Assembly (NCBI RefSeq): GCF_900094585.1
Contig: NZ_FMAG01000003.1
Location: 868,001-932,000, forward strand
Length of the DNA: 64,000 nucleotides
Origin: Martinezella multihospitum
Lineage (GTDB): Bacteria > Pseudomonadota > Alphaproteobacteria > Rhizobiales > Rhizobiaceae
Direction of reading: 5' to 3'
Position numbers and translations under genes: made by a program. Of the stretch, positions 18,898 through 28,702 are shown one piece after another; position 1 is the stretch's first letter, and each line of letters starts with the position of its first letter. Below the pieces are notes generated by a model. It saw nothing but the letters and a program-made list of their open reading frames with translations, was not told where the DNA came from and did not search any database.

Positions 18898-19824
18898 ATG
18901 ATCGTTTCCTTCGACATTGGCGGCAGCGCCATCAAAGGCGGCATTGCCCGCTCCATGACGGATATCGTGCCGCTGATGCGGCGCCCGACGCCCAGGCACG
19001 ATTTCGCCGAATTCGTCGCTGCCCTGCGCGAGGTGATTGCCGAAGCCGGCGAGAAGCCGGATTGCCTCTCTTTCTCTATCGCCGGCGTCGTCGATCCCGA
19101 TACGCAGGCGCTCACCTGCGCCAATATTCCCTGCATTCACGGCCGGCATCTTGCCGCCGATCTGGAAGCGGAACTCGGCTATCCCGTGCTGATCGCCAAT
19201 GATGCCGATTGCTTCGCCATGGCCGAGGCCATGTCCGGCGCGGGCCGTGGCCATCGTATCGTCTTCGGCGCCATTCTCGGCACCGGCGTCGGCGGCGGCC
19301 TGGTCGCGGATGGCCGGCTGGTCAATGCTGCCGGCGGCTTTGCCGGGGAATGGGGCCACGGCCCGATCATCGCGTCCTCCGCCGGCAATCCGCCGGTCGC
19401 CATTCCCGCTTATGCCTGCGGCTGCGGCCAGAAGGGTTGCGTCGACACCGTCGGCGGCGCACGCGGCATCGAACGCCTGCACAAGACGCTTCATGGGCTG
19501 GAACTCTCCAGCGAGGAGATCATCGGCCAGTGGCTCAAGGGCGAAGACCGTGCCGAACGCACGATCGATGTGATGGTGGATCTGGTCGCCTCGCCGCTTG
19601 CCCTCACCGTCAACATAACCGGCGCGACCATCGTGCCGGTCGGCGGCGGCCTTTCCAATGTCGAACCGCTCCTGGCCCGTCTGGACGAGGCGGTACGCAC
19701 CCGCATCCTGCGCAAGTTCGGCCGGCCGCTCGTGGTGCCCAGTGAGTGCAAGCTGGAACCGGGCCTCATCGGCGCCGCCCTGCTGGGCCTGCAATATGCC
19801 GGAGAGCGCCCCCATGCTGCTTGA
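18898..19824 (+). CDS. ROK-family sugar kinase (NanK-like)
   Basis: Cytosolic sugar kinase of 308 residues. ATP loop VSFDIGGSAIKGGI, catalytic aspartate in IANDADCFAMAE, GTGVGGGLV and the zinc site GHGPI...CGCGQKGC. The usual glutamate after the last zinc cysteine (GCxE) is aspartate here (GCVD), a small departure. It resembles N-acetylmannosamine kinase and N-acetylglucosamine kinase more than glucokinase, but no sialic acid genes are nearby. It overlaps cutC by 11 bases, implying coupled translation and a shared pathway. The start at 18898 gives MIVSFDIGG; upstream frame is unsupported. Confidence 0.82.
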   Translation: MIVSFDIGGSAIKGGIARSMTDIVPLMRRPTPRHDFAEFVAALREVIAEAGEKPDCLSFSIAGVVDPDTQALTCANIPCIHGRHLAADLEAELGYPVLIANDADCFAMAEAMSGAGRGHRIVFGAILGTGVGGGLVADGRLVNAAGGFAGEWGHGPIIASSAGNPPVAIPAYACGCGQKGCVDTVGGARGIERLHKTLHGLELSSEEIIGQWLKGEDRAERTIDVMVDLVASPLALTVNITGATIVPVGGGLSNVEPLLARLDEAVRTRILRKFGRPLVVPSECKLEPGLIGAALLGLQYAGERPHAA

Positions 19825-20524
19825 GGTCTGCGTCGAGGACATTGCCGGCCTCAAGGCCGCCGTCGAAGGCGGCGGCGATCGCATCGAACTTTGCAGCGCG
19901 CTTCCTCTCGGCGGGCTGACGCCGAGTGCCGGGCTGATGGCCGCAGCGGCGAGAATGCCCGTCCCGGCCTATGCCATTATCCGACCGCGTGCCGGCAGCT
20001 TCGTCTATTCAGCCGATGAGCTCGATATCATGAAGCGCGACATCGATGCGGCACGAGCTGCCGGCTTGCCGGGCGTCGTGCTCGGCGCTTCCCAGCCGGA
20101 CGGCCAACTGGATATTGACGCACTCACCACCCTCACCGCCCATGCGGAAGGTCTCGGCAAGACGCTGCACCGCGCCTTCGATCTCGTGCCCGACGTCGAG
20201 GAAGCCGTCGATGCCGCTATCTCGCTCGGCTTCGAGCGCATCCTGACCTCCGGCGGCGCAAGGACCGCGGCCGAAGGTGTTGCCATGCTCGAACGGGCGA
20301 TTACAGCCGCCGCCGGCCGCATCTCCATCATGCCCGGCTCCGGCGTGACTGTGGCGACCGTCGACCAGCTATGGCCGCGGCTTGACATCAGCGAGATCCA
20401 CGCCTCCTGCTCCGCAACCGCCTCCGAGACGGATGAGCGCGTCATTGCCCTCGGCTTCTCGGCACCATCGGTCCGCCGCACGGATGCTGCCACCGTCCGG
20501 GCACTCAAGGCGTATTTCGCCTAG
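19814..20524 (+). CDS. cutC: CutC family protein
   Basis: TIM-barrel protein of 236 residues, historically called copper homeostasis protein. Family blocks: LLEVCVEDIAGLKAAVEGGGDRIELCSAL, PRAGSFVYS, GVVLGASQPDG, TLHRAFDLVPD and ILTSGGA. The metal role is weakly established; the 11-base overlap with a ROK sugar kinase points rather to a sugar or amino-sugar step (inference). Its stop codon TAG is the first three bases of a palindromic repeat-like sequence (20522-20623). Confidence 0.88.
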   Translation: MLLEVCVEDIAGLKAAVEGGGDRIELCSALPLGGLTPSAGLMAAAARMPVPAYAIIRPRAGSFVYSADELDIMKRDIDAARAAGLPGVVLGASQPDGQLDIDALTTLTAHAEGLGKTLHRAFDLVPDVEEAVDAAISLGFERILTSGGARTAAEGVAMLERAITAAAGRISIMPGSGVTVATVDQLWPRLDISEIHASCSATASETDERVIALGFSAPSVRRTDAATVRALKAYFA

Positions 20525-20623
20525 AGCAGACTGCACCGGGATGTGCAACGGCTCTGCGACAAGGACCGCGAAAAGCCGGAAGCCCGGACCGCGGGAACCG
20601 GATGCGGAAGATTGCAATCTGCT
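20522..20623. repeat. Palindromic intergenic element after cutC
   Basis: AGCAGACTGCA (20525-20535) is mirrored by TGCAATCTGCT (20613-20623) with one mismatch, enclosing about 75 GC-rich bases. The element starts TAGAGC, and its TAG is the cutC stop codon. This is the same arrangement as the elements after ddl and after the phosphatase at 45006. Confidence 0.5.
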
Positions 20624-20764
20624 TTGAGCAACATCATGAATTGACAAAGAAACATTAGAATGATCAATCGTTCATAAACGCATATGCTGTAGCCATGAAC
20701 GGGCTGCGCAACATACAGTTATTGCAGCAAGCGTGTTTCCTCGGGAGTAGCTGTGATCTGAATC

Positions 20765-21646
20765 ATGTCGGTGGCGCCACCTCGCAAGAAAAGCAGGGCT
20801 GTCTTTTGGATTGCAGCTGTTGTCATCGGTTCGATCATCCTGGCAACCGCGCTCCTTGCCAACGATATGCGCAATCTAAGAGCGCTGGATAGCCGCTATC
20901 ATCTCAATCTGTTTCCGAAGCCGGAACAACACGCCGCAGCACCCGCCGCACCTGCACAGGGACAGCAGCCGGTCCATGCGGCCGCGCCTCCAGCGGCGTC
21001 GCCGACGACATCGGCACCCGCAGCCAGGAACGTCCGCGTCAAGCCGGCGAGCGTCACCGCCAAGCCGTCCATCAAGAAAAGATCCCATCTGCTCGACGAG
21101 CCCGTCGATGCGCTTCTGAGTGCCTTCGTGCGCAGCTGGCGCATATCCGGCGAGACGCTTTGTGCCGATCTCGCGAAGTTCGGCCTGCCCGTCGGGGAGT
21201 GGCGGCAAAGCGAATTGGGCGCGGGCACGTCGGAATGCAGCTATGCCATCCAGAAGGGCGCCTATGGCGATGCGAAGGCAGCATCCTTCTTCATCATCGC
21301 CCGCGGCAAACCATCAGGCGAAATCGAAACCATCCGCATCAAGGTCATCATGCCGGACAATGACGACGGCAAGGCGATCGCCGGCACCTTCGTCGACACC
21401 GTCGTCCTGTTGCTGAACGAGACGCACTGGCTGGATTTTCAGGCGGCGCTCGATGCGATCGGCAGATTGCAGGACGTGACGCTGCAGGCTTTCGGCGCCA
21501 AGCTCAGCTTCTTCAAGGAATTCCAGGGCAACAACAATTTCAACCTTCAGCTGGAATTGCGCAGAACCGCGCCGGAACAGATCCGTACCGCGATCGTCTT
21601 CGACAAGGCGCGCTGGACATTGCCCTCTCCGCCATCGACCAACTAA
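20765..21646 (+). CDS. Membrane-anchored protein of unknown function
   Basis: Not recognised. 293 residues: a basic start, one membrane segment (residues about 12-33, AVFWIAAVVIGSIILATALLA), an alanine/proline-rich linker (about 55-105) and a folded C-terminal domain of about 185 residues with SWRISGETLCADLAKFGLP and a lone YAIQKGAYGDAK. Topology suggests a periplasmic domain tethered by an N-terminal anchor. The gene is alone between cutC and the MFS pump. Two cysteines in the folded part (CADL and CSYA) could form a disulfide. No function is proposed. Confidence 0.7.
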   Translation: MSVAPPRKKSRAVFWIAAVVIGSIILATALLANDMRNLRALDSRYHLNLFPKPEQHAAAPAAPAQGQQPVHAAAPPAASPTTSAPAARNVRVKPASVTAKPSIKKRSHLLDEPVDALLSAFVRSWRISGETLCADLAKFGLPVGEWRQSELGAGTSECSYAIQKGAYGDAKAASFFIIARGKPSGEIETIRIKVIMPDNDDGKAIAGTFVDTVVLLLNETHWLDFQAALDAIGRLQDVTLQAFGAKLSFFKEFQGNNNFNLQLELRRTAPEQIRTAIVFDKARWTLPSPPSTN

Positions 21647-21795
21647 ACGCGGCAGCCCTAACATTTGAGCATTCCGGTTTTTGTTGCGCTGCGCCATGGA
21701 TGGTGCTCATATAGGCAACGATTCCGAAGGTCGGCGGATCACCGGCCGCCAGCACCATGTCTCCCGAGAGCACGAGGCGGTTTCCGAAGGGATTC

Positions 21796-23304
21796 ATGCA
21801 AATCGTCAAACGCGCCGGTCCCCGGCCGGGCGTTGGAAAGCCATTTCATTTCATGGATTCGATAGATCCCAATCCGCAGGGCCAGACTTTTGCGGTCGAA
21901 CGCAACCCCCGCCTGCGCTACATCATCCCCGCCGTGGTCGCCGTCGCCTTCCTGATGGAACAGCTGGATTCGACCATCCTCATCACCGCCGTTCCGGATA
22001 TCGCCAAGAGCCTCGATACGACGCCAGTGCGCATGAATCTGGCTGTCACGACCTATATTCTCACGCTTGCCATGTTCATTCCGGTGAGCGGCTGGTTCGC
22101 TGATCGTTTCGGCGCCCGGCGCATCTTCGCGCTTTCCCTCTTCATCTTCACGATCGGCTCGATTCTCTGCGGCCTGGCGACCAGTCTGCCGATGCTCATC
22201 GCCACGCGTGCGCTGCAGGGCTTCGGTGGCGCGATGATGACGCCGGTCGGGCGCCTTATCCTCATCCGCAGTTTCCCGCGCAGCCAGCTCGTGACCGCCA
22301 TGACCTACATGACCCTGCCCGCCGTCATCGGGCCGGTGATCGGCCCGGTGCTCGGCGGCTTCCTGACGACCTATCTTTCCTGGCGCTGGATCTTCTGGGT
22401 GAACCTGCCCTTCGGCCTGATCGGCATGGCCATGGCGCTGCGCTATGTCGAAGATACCGAACGCGACGAGACCATCAAATTCGATTTTCCCGGCTTCGTC
22501 ATGGTCGGTCTCGGCTGCGTGTTGCTGCAATATGGCATCGAGAATATCGGCCGCCCTGCAATTCCGGTCTGGGCCATCTTCCTCACACTTGCCGCCGCCG
22601 GCCTGCTGCTGGCCGGCTTCATCCGCTATGCAAGAACGGCAGAATCTCCAGCCGTGGATCTTACGCTCTTCAAGCTGCGCACCTTCCGCATCGGCACGCT
22701 TGCCGGCGGCATCTGCCGCGTCGGGCTGAATGGGGTGCCCTTCCTGCTGCCGCTGATGCTGCAGGTCGGCTTCGGCTTGAGTCCGATCGTCTCGGGCACA
22801 TTGACCTTCGTCAGCGCCTTGAGCGCACTCGCAGTACGCCCGGTCTCGGCAAAGCTGCTGAAGCTTTACGGCTTCGATCGCATGCTGACCTGGAGCGCCG
22901 TGTTCGGCGCTGCCGTCGTCGCCGGCTTCGCGCTGATCACCCCCGACACGCCGCACTGGTTCATCATCGTCTACGTCTTCATCTTCGGGCTGGCACGGGC
23001 CGGACAGTTCATGACGTCAAACACTCTGTCCTATTCCGATACGCCGGCGGCTCAGCTCAGCCGCGCGACCAGTCTTGGCGGCGTACTGCAGCAATTGAGC
23101 GTCAGCTTCGGCGTTTCCGTCGCCGCCATGCTGCTCGGGCTGGTGACTTTGGATGGATCGCCCCTGACGCCGGACAAGTTCCATCTGGCGTTCCTGCTGA
23201 TGTCGGTCATTCCGCTGCTCGGCATACCCGGCTTCCTGAAGCTGCGGCCGGAAGACGGCGCGCAAGTGAGCGGCCATCAGCGGCAGTCGAAAAAGCAGAC
23301 GTAG
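21796..23304 (+). CDS. DHA2-type MFS efflux transporter (EmrB/QacA family)
   Basis: Proton-driven drug exporter with about 14 hydrophobic segments. Features: LDSTILITAVPDIAKSL (family motif D1), WFADRFGARRIF (motif A), RALQGFGGAMMTPVGRL (motif B) and PAVIGPVIGPVLGGFL (motif C). The ATG at 21796 has GAAGG four to eight bases upstream; ATG 21853 (MDSIDPN) is an alternative if the first 19 residues are not made. No membrane-fusion partner (EmrA) is adjacent, so it probably works alone across the inner membrane. Converges with spoVR, whose stop is three bases away. Confidence 0.87.
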   Translation: MQIVKRAGPRPGVGKPFHFMDSIDPNPQGQTFAVERNPRLRYIIPAVVAVAFLMEQLDSTILITAVPDIAKSLDTTPVRMNLAVTTYILTLAMFIPVSGWFADRFGARRIFALSLFIFTIGSILCGLATSLPMLIATRALQGFGGAMMTPVGRLILIRSFPRSQLVTAMTYMTLPAVIGPVIGPVLGGFLTTYLSWRWIFWVNLPFGLIGMAMALRYVEDTERDETIKFDFPGFVMVGLGCVLLQYGIENIGRPAIPVWAIFLTLAAAGLLLAGFIRYARTAESPAVDLTLFKLRTFRIGTLAGGICRVGLNGVPFLLPLMLQVGFGLSPIVSGTLTFVSALSALAVRPVSAKLLKLYGFDRMLTWSAVFGAAVVAGFALITPDTPHWFIIVYVFIFGLARAGQFMTSNTLSYSDTPAAQLSRATSLGGVLQQLSVSFGVSVAAMLLGLVTLDGSPLTPDKFHLAFLLMSVIPLLGIPGFLKLRPEDGAQVSGHQRQSKKQT

Positions 23305-23307
23305 GGG

Positions 23308-24858
23308 CTAAGCCGCAAGCGCCGAGGCGCGCGGATGGACGAGATGATCGCGAAGCACCGCGCCGGAGCGGTCGACTTCCTGCATCAGCACGTCGTAGCT
23401 CCAGAGATCGGCCAGATGCTGCAACACGCGCTTGGCATCCATATCGTCAAGCATCGCGCCGTTCAGCACCGTATGCTTGACCAGCAGCCGCCTGTCGCCG
23501 GCAAGATCGACATCGACGATCTCGATATGCGGATCGATCCAGCCGACATCATATTGCCGCGACAGCTCGCGGCGGATGCGCCGGTAGCCGCGCTCATCAT
23601 GAATGGCGGCAACCCTCAACCCCTCTTCCTCCTCCGGATCGTCGGTCAGCTGGAACATGCGCATCTTGCGCATCAGATGCGGGCTGAGGAACTGCGCCAC
23701 GAAACTCTCGTCACGATAATTGGCCCACAGATCGCGCAACACCGCCATGGCATCGCCGGTGCCGGCAATTTCGGGGAACCATTGGCGATCTTCCTCCTCC
23801 GGCTTCGTCACGATGCGCTCGATATCCTGCATCATGGCAAAACCGACCGCGTAAGGATTGAGGCCGGAATAGCGGGGATCGTTGAAAGTCGGCTGGAAAA
23901 CCACGTTGGTATGCGATTTCAGGAATTCCAGAAAATCGCCGTCACCGATGCCGCCGAGCTCGTGCAGCCGCGTCATGATACGATAGTGCACATAGGTCGC
24001 GGTGCCCTCGTTCATCACCTTGGTCTGGCTCTGCGGATAGAAATACTGTGCGACATGCCGCACGATGCGGATGATCTCGCGCTGCCAGGGCTTCAGGCGC
24101 GGCGCCATTTTTTCCAGGAAATAGAGGATGTTCTCCTGCGGCAGGCCCGCCAGCGAACGCCGACGTTCCAGATCGAGGTCGAGGGTCTTCTTGCCATGTC
24201 CAGCTGGGACCGTGCGCCAGAGATCGTTGAAGATCTTCTCGTCATATTCGCGCCGTTCGCGCTCGCGCTTTTCCTCGTCGCGCAGATCCGGCGTCTTCTT
24301 GCCGGCATAGCGATGAACTCCATGCGACATCAGTGCATGCGCGGCATCCAGCGTGCGCTCGACGGCGGCGTGGCCATAGCGCTCCTCGCAGCGCGCGATA
24401 TAGCTCTTGGCGAAATTGAGATAGTCGAGAATGCCTTCGGCATCGGTCCAGAGCTTGAAGAGGTAATTGTTCTTGAAGAAATGATTGTGGCCGAAGGCGG
24501 CATGCGCGATGACCAGCGCCTGCATCGTCGCGCTATTCTCCTCCATCAGATAGGAGATGCAGGGCGAGCTGTTGATGACGATCTCATAGGCGAGCCCGCG
24601 CAAGCCCTTGCGGTAGAAGGCCTCGTGATGGGCGAAATGCTTGCCGAAGGACCAGTGCTTGTAAAAGAGCGGCATGCCGATCGAGGAATAGACGTCGAGC
24701 ATCTGCTCGGCAGTGATGATCTCGATCTGGTTGGGATAGACATCGAGCCCGAGTTCGTTGACGGCGATCTTCTCGCAGGCATCGTGAATTCGCTGAATGG
24801 TGGCGAAATCCCAGTCCGCGCCTTCGAAAAGCCGCTCCATCGATGCCTTCTTTGCCAT
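23308..24858 (-). CDS. spoVR: SpoVR family protein
   Basis: Cytosolic protein of 516 residues. Family blocks are clear: YPNQIEIITAEQMLDVYSSIGMP, HWSFGKHF, INSSPCISYLMEENS and KVMNEGTATYVHY. SpoVR proteins (YcgB in E. coli) are of unknown chemistry but occur with PrkA and YeaH and respond to starvation and stationary phase. The ATG at 24856-24858 has AAGGAG upstream and overlaps the yeaH stop in TAATG. Last gene of prkA-yeaH-spoVR. Confidence 0.93.
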   Translation of the reverse strand: MAKKASMERLFEGADWDFATIQRIHDACEKIAVNELGLDVYPNQIEIITAEQMLDVYSSIGMPLFYKHWSFGKHFAHHEAFYRKGLRGLAYEIVINSSPCISYLMEENSATMQALVIAHAAFGHNHFFKNNYLFKLWTDAEGILDYLNFAKSYIARCEERYGHAAVERTLDAAHALMSHGVHRYAGKKTPDLRDEEKRERERREYDEKIFNDLWRTVPAGHGKKTLDLDLERRRSLAGLPQENILYFLEKMAPRLKPWQREIIRIVRHVAQYFYPQSQTKVMNEGTATYVHYRIMTRLHELGGIGDGDFLEFLKSHTNVVFQPTFNDPRYSGLNPYAVGFAMMQDIERIVTKPEEEDRQWFPEIAGTGDAMAVLRDLWANYRDESFVAQFLSPHLMRKMRMFQLTDDPEEEEGLRVAAIHDERGYRRIRRELSRQYDVGWIDPHIEIVDVDLAGDRRLLVKHTVLNGAMLDDMDAKRVLQHLADLWSYDVLMQEVDRSGAVLRDHLVHPRASALAA

Positions 24859-26129
24859 TATCCGCTCCTTGTTTCCGCCGTCCTGCGCTGGAAGAGATCG
24901 TGGAAGACCGGGTAGATCTGGCTGCGATCGCTGACACGCCGCATGGAAAGCACCGGCCATCCTGCCTGCATCCGCTCGTAGAGCGACCAGATCGCCGAGC
25001 CGGAAGAGATCGCGACGCTGCGCGATTCCCCCACTTCGAGATAGGCGAAATATTGGCAGACGGGCAGGATCTCGCTCGTCATCAGCGCTGCCGTCGTCGC
25101 ATTGTCGGAATAGGCGTTGTCGCCGTCCGACGCCTGGGCGGCGTAGATATTCCAGTCGGACGCCGGGAAGCGGTCCCGCACGATCCGCCGCATGGCCTCG
25201 AGCGCGCTCGAAACCTGCGTGCCACCGGTCGCCGGGCTGCGGAAGAAGGTCTCCTCGTCCACCTCTTCCGCTACGTCGGTATGGCGGATGAAGACGATCT
25301 CGACGCGGCGGTATTGCCGGGTCAGGAAGATGTAGAGCAGCATGTAGAAGCGCTTGGCGAGGTCCTTCATGTGCTCCGTCATCGAGCCGGAGACATCCAT
25401 CAGGCAGAACATGACGGCTTGCGCCACCGGCTTCGGCTCGTTCTCGAAACGGCGATAGCGAATATCGATCGGATCGATATAGGGAATGCGCCGGACCTTC
25501 GATTCCAGCCTTTTGATCTCATCTTCGAGCTGTGCGCGGCGCTTCTCGTCCGTGCACTCCTCGGCCTCCTCGATCAGCTTTTCGACCGTTTCCGGCTTCG
25601 GGCGATGCAGCGCGACGCGGCGCATCATGGCAAGCCGCATCGTGCGGTTGATGGCAAGATTGGCGGGCGATCCCGTGACCGAATAGCCTGAGCGCACCGG
25701 ATTGATCTGGTCCGCCGACATCAGGCGGCGCTTGGCGAGATCGGGCAATTCGAGATCGTCGAGGAAGAGATCGAGGAATTCGTCTCGCGTCAGGATGAAG
25801 CGGAAGGCATCCTCGCCGGTCCCATCGCCGCCGGCGCGCGGCTTGCCACCACCGCTTTCGGGGCGCGGCAGGATGTCGCCCTCTATGAAGTCCTTGTTAC
25901 CGGGAAGAATATGTTCCTTCAGGCCCTCTGGGCCGCGATGGAACCGAGGCTCCTCGGTTCCATCTAGGGGAATGCTGATTTCGCCACCCTTCAGAATATC
26001 CTGAATGTCGCGATTTTGAGAGGTTTCATAGACCGCTCTCTGCACCAGCGCTTTTGCTCTTCGCAAAAATCGTTGACGATTTTCTAGACTTTTTCCGCCT
26101 GGGTTCAGGCGTCTGTCAACAATGTGCAT
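24858..26129 (-). CDS. yeaH: UPF0229 (YeaH) family protein with VWA-like domain
   Basis: 423 residues. N-terminal part begins HIVDRRLNPGGKSLENRQRF; the C-terminal part carries a von Willebrand A-like metal site, FCLMDVSGSMTEHMKD (DxSxS), and TGGTQVSSAL. In E. coli yeaH is cotranscribed with the PrkA homologue yeaG and modulates stress and nitrogen starvation responses. Start ATG at 26129 lies 18 bases after the prkA stop; the stop TAA overlaps the spoVR start. Clear homologue, mechanism unknown. Confidence 0.92.
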   Translation of the reverse strand: MHIVDRRLNPGGKSLENRQRFLRRAKALVQRAVYETSQNRDIQDILKGGEISIPLDGTEEPRFHRGPEGLKEHILPGNKDFIEGDILPRPESGGGKPRAGGDGTGEDAFRFILTRDEFLDLFLDDLELPDLAKRRLMSADQINPVRSGYSVTGSPANLAINRTMRLAMMRRVALHRPKPETVEKLIEEAEECTDEKRRAQLEDEIKRLESKVRRIPYIDPIDIRYRRFENEPKPVAQAVMFCLMDVSGSMTEHMKDLAKRFYMLLYIFLTRQYRRVEIVFIRHTDVAEEVDEETFFRSPATGGTQVSSALEAMRRIVRDRFPASDWNIYAAQASDGDNAYSDNATTAALMTSEILPVCQYFAYLEVGESRSVAISSGSAIWSLYERMQAGWPVLSMRRVSDRSQIYPVFHDLFQRRTAETRSG

Positions 26130-26147
26130 TCCTTCTTCCTTGGTGGC

Positions 26148-28094
26148 TCATCCCGCCTGTTTCACACGCATGTACCATTCCACAAGCCGCCGAACCTGGC
26201 GCTCGGTATAACCCCGCGCCGTCATGCGCTCGACGAATTCGCCATGTTTCTTCTCCGTCTCGCCGTCCTTCTTGGATCCGAACGAGATGACGGGCAAAAG
26301 GTCCTCGACCTGAGAGAACATCCGCTTTTCGATGACTTCACGGATCTTCTCGTAGCTCGTCCAGGACGGGTTCTTGCCGCCGTGGCTCGCCCGTGCCCGC
26401 AGGCAGAACTTGACCACCTCGTTGCGGAAGTCCTTCGGATTGGCGATGCCTGCCGGCTTTTCGATCTTGGTGAGCTCCTGGTTCAGAAGCTCGCGGTCGA
26501 GAAGCTGGCCGGTATCCGGATCCTTGAAATCGACATCCTCGATCCAGGCGTCGGCATAGTCGACGTAGCGATCGAAAAGGTTCTGGCCGTAATCCGCGTA
26601 GGATTCCAGATAGGCCTTCTGGATCTCGTTGCCGATGAACTCCGCATAGCGTGGCCCGAGTTCGCTCTTGATAAACTCGATATAGAGCTTCTCGGTTTCA
26701 AGCGGCAGCTGTTCCCGGCGGATTGCCTGCTCCAGCATGTACATCAGATGCACCGGATCGGCGCCGACCTCGGTCGTATCGTAGTTGAAGGTCGCCGCCA
26801 GCACCTTGAAGGCAAAACGGGTGGAGGCTCCATCCATGCCCTCGTCGACACCGGCCGTGTCACGATATTCCTGCACGCTGCGCGCTCTCGGATCGGTCTC
26901 CTTCAGGCTCTCGCCGTCATAGACCCGAAGCTTGGAGAAGGCGGTCGAATTCTCGTGCTTGGAAAGCCGCGTCAGAACCGTGAAGCGGGCGAGCGTCTCC
27001 AGGGTCGACGGCGCGCAGGGCGCGTCGCTGAGCTCGGATTCCTCAATCAGCTTCTCATAGATCTTCTGCTCTTCGGTGACCCGCAGGCAATAAGGCACTT
27101 TCACGACGCAGATGCGGTCGATGAATGCCTCATTGTTCTTGTTGGCCTTGAATGTCTGCCATTCCGACTCGTTTGAATGCGCCAGGATGATGCCGGAGAA
27201 GGGTATCGCACCGATGTTTTCCGTACCGATGTAGTTGCCTTCCTGCGTCGCCGTCAGCAGCGGATGCAGCATCTTGATCGGCGCCTTGAACATTTCGACG
27301 AATTCGAGAATGCCCTGGTTGGCGCGGTTCAATGCACCGGAGTAGCTGTAGGCATCCGGATCGTTTTGCGCGAGACTTTCGAGCTTGCGGATATCCACCT
27401 TGCCGACCAGCGAGGAGATGTCCTGGTTGTTCTCGTCGCCCGGCTCCGTCTTGGCGACGGCGATTTGCCGCAGCCTGGAGGGCTGTATCCGAACGACCTT
27501 GAAGCGGGAAATATCGCCCTCGAACTCCTCAAGGCGCTTGAGGCACCACGGGCTCATGAGCCCGGTCAGGCGCCTGCGCGGAATGCCGTAGCGTTCCTCG
27601 ATCATCGGTCCCATGGTGACGGGATCGAACAGGCTGAGCGGACTTTCGAAGACCGGGCTCAGCTCGTTGCCGGCCTTGAGCACATGGATCGGATGGACTT
27701 CCATCAACGATTTCAGCCGCTCCGCAAGCGAGGACTTGCCGCCGCCGACCGGTCCGAGCAGATAGAGGATCTGCTTGCGCTCCTCCAGCCCCTGGGCCGC
27801 ATGGCGGAAGAAGGCGACGATGCGTTCGATCGTCTCTTCCATGCCGAAAAAGCCCGAAAAAGCCGGATAAGTCCGGATGGTCCGGTTCATGAAAATACGC
27901 CCAAGCCTTGTATCCTTGGCCGTATCGATCAGCAGTGGTTCGCCCATGGCTGCCAGCAGCCGCTCTGCCGCATTTGCGTACATGAGCGGATCGTCCCGGC
28001 ACGCTTCCAGGTATTCTGAGAATGACATCTCGACTTCGCGCCGTGCTTCAAAAGTACGGGCGAACGTGTTGAACAGAACATCGTTGTTTAACAT
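26148..28094 (-). CDS. prkA: PrkA family serine protein kinase
   Basis: Cytosolic 648-residue protein with an N-terminal AAA+ module (Walker A LGPVGGGKSSLAERL) and a C-terminal kinase-like domain. Other PrkA blocks include FFGMEETIERIVAFFRHAAQ and IPFSGIILAHSNESEW. Full length for YeaG/PrkA. First gene of the stress operon with yeaH and spoVR, each at most 18 bases apart or overlapping. The upstream 336 bases are AT-rich, with a palindrome and a direct repeat but no clear promoter. Confidence 0.94.
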   Translation of the reverse strand: MLNNDVLFNTFARTFEARREVEMSFSEYLEACRDDPLMYANAAERLLAAMGEPLLIDTAKDTRLGRIFMNRTIRTYPAFSGFFGMEETIERIVAFFRHAAQGLEERKQILYLLGPVGGGKSSLAERLKSLMEVHPIHVLKAGNELSPVFESPLSLFDPVTMGPMIEERYGIPRRRLTGLMSPWCLKRLEEFEGDISRFKVVRIQPSRLRQIAVAKTEPGDENNQDISSLVGKVDIRKLESLAQNDPDAYSYSGALNRANQGILEFVEMFKAPIKMLHPLLTATQEGNYIGTENIGAIPFSGIILAHSNESEWQTFKANKNNEAFIDRICVVKVPYCLRVTEEQKIYEKLIEESELSDAPCAPSTLETLARFTVLTRLSKHENSTAFSKLRVYDGESLKETDPRARSVQEYRDTAGVDEGMDGASTRFAFKVLAATFNYDTTEVGADPVHLMYMLEQAIRREQLPLETEKLYIEFIKSELGPRYAEFIGNEIQKAYLESYADYGQNLFDRYVDYADAWIEDVDFKDPDTGQLLDRELLNQELTKIEKPAGIANPKDFRNEVVKFCLRARASHGGKNPSWTSYEKIREVIEKRMFSQVEDLLPVISFGSKKDGETEKKHGEFVERMTARGYTERQVRRLVEWYMRVKQAG

Positions 28095-28430
28095 GGCGCC
28101 TCGATAGCTTGCTATTGCAATAAACGCCGGCTTTTACGAGATCACTTTATCCCGCTGTATCTAAAGTGCGGTATGACTCGCTTCGAATCAATAGGTGATC
28201 TGTCAATAATTCGTACGCCTGATTCCAAATGTCATCAATATCTTGATGGGGTCATGCACCGAATTAATGAAACGCAACCCTAGGATTGTTGCGGTCATGC
28301 ACCACACGCAATGAGCTATGCAACCTCAGTCAACACATCGCCCGCGTATTCTTGCAAATACACGATCTCGGCGAAGAATTGGTCGAAGCCAGCGTCAAGC
28401 TTCATTGTCCGCATGATTGGGGAGAAAAGA
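28095..28430. other. 336-base gap upstream of prkA
   Basis: No gene seen. Contains an AT-rich stretch, the palindrome CATCAA-TATC-TTGATG (28233-28248) and an 11-base direct repeat GGTCATGCACC at 28250-28260 and 28293-28303. These are possible regulatory sites for the prkA operon, which reads leftward from 28094. Confidence 0.4.
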
Positions 28431-28506
28431 TGGTGCCCAGAGCCGGAATCGAACCAGCGACACGCGGATTTTCAATCCGCTGCTCTACCAACTGAGCTAT
28501 CTGGGC
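28431..28506 (-). tRNA. tRNA-Phe (anticodon GAA)
   Basis: The minus strand folds as a complete 76-base tRNA: acceptor GCCCAGA pairing with TCTGGGC, D-arm with AGCTCAGTTGGTAGAGC, anticodon loop TTGAAAA (GAA), T-arm GGTTCGATTCC and an encoded 3' CCA at 28431-28433. It lies downstream of yacG on the same strand. Confidence 0.96.
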
Positions 28507-28702
28507 ATCCGAGCTTCGCGTCGAGGGAAGAGCCTTGAGAGGCGCTGGGCGGTTGGTTCGCCCCGGAAGCGAGCGGGGTTATAGCATCTTGTTCGGCCAT
28601 GTCCAGCCGCAAATGACTCTTTTTTGACAGGAAATCGAATTTTGGCAATTCACGAACAAAATGAAGGGGTTCGTAAGGTCGAACCCTTTTGGAAAAGCGC
28701 AT

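Noticed and set aside
23335..24915. 526-codon plus-strand frame
   Set aside because: Antisense shadow of spoVR; the minus-strand protein has clear family motifs.
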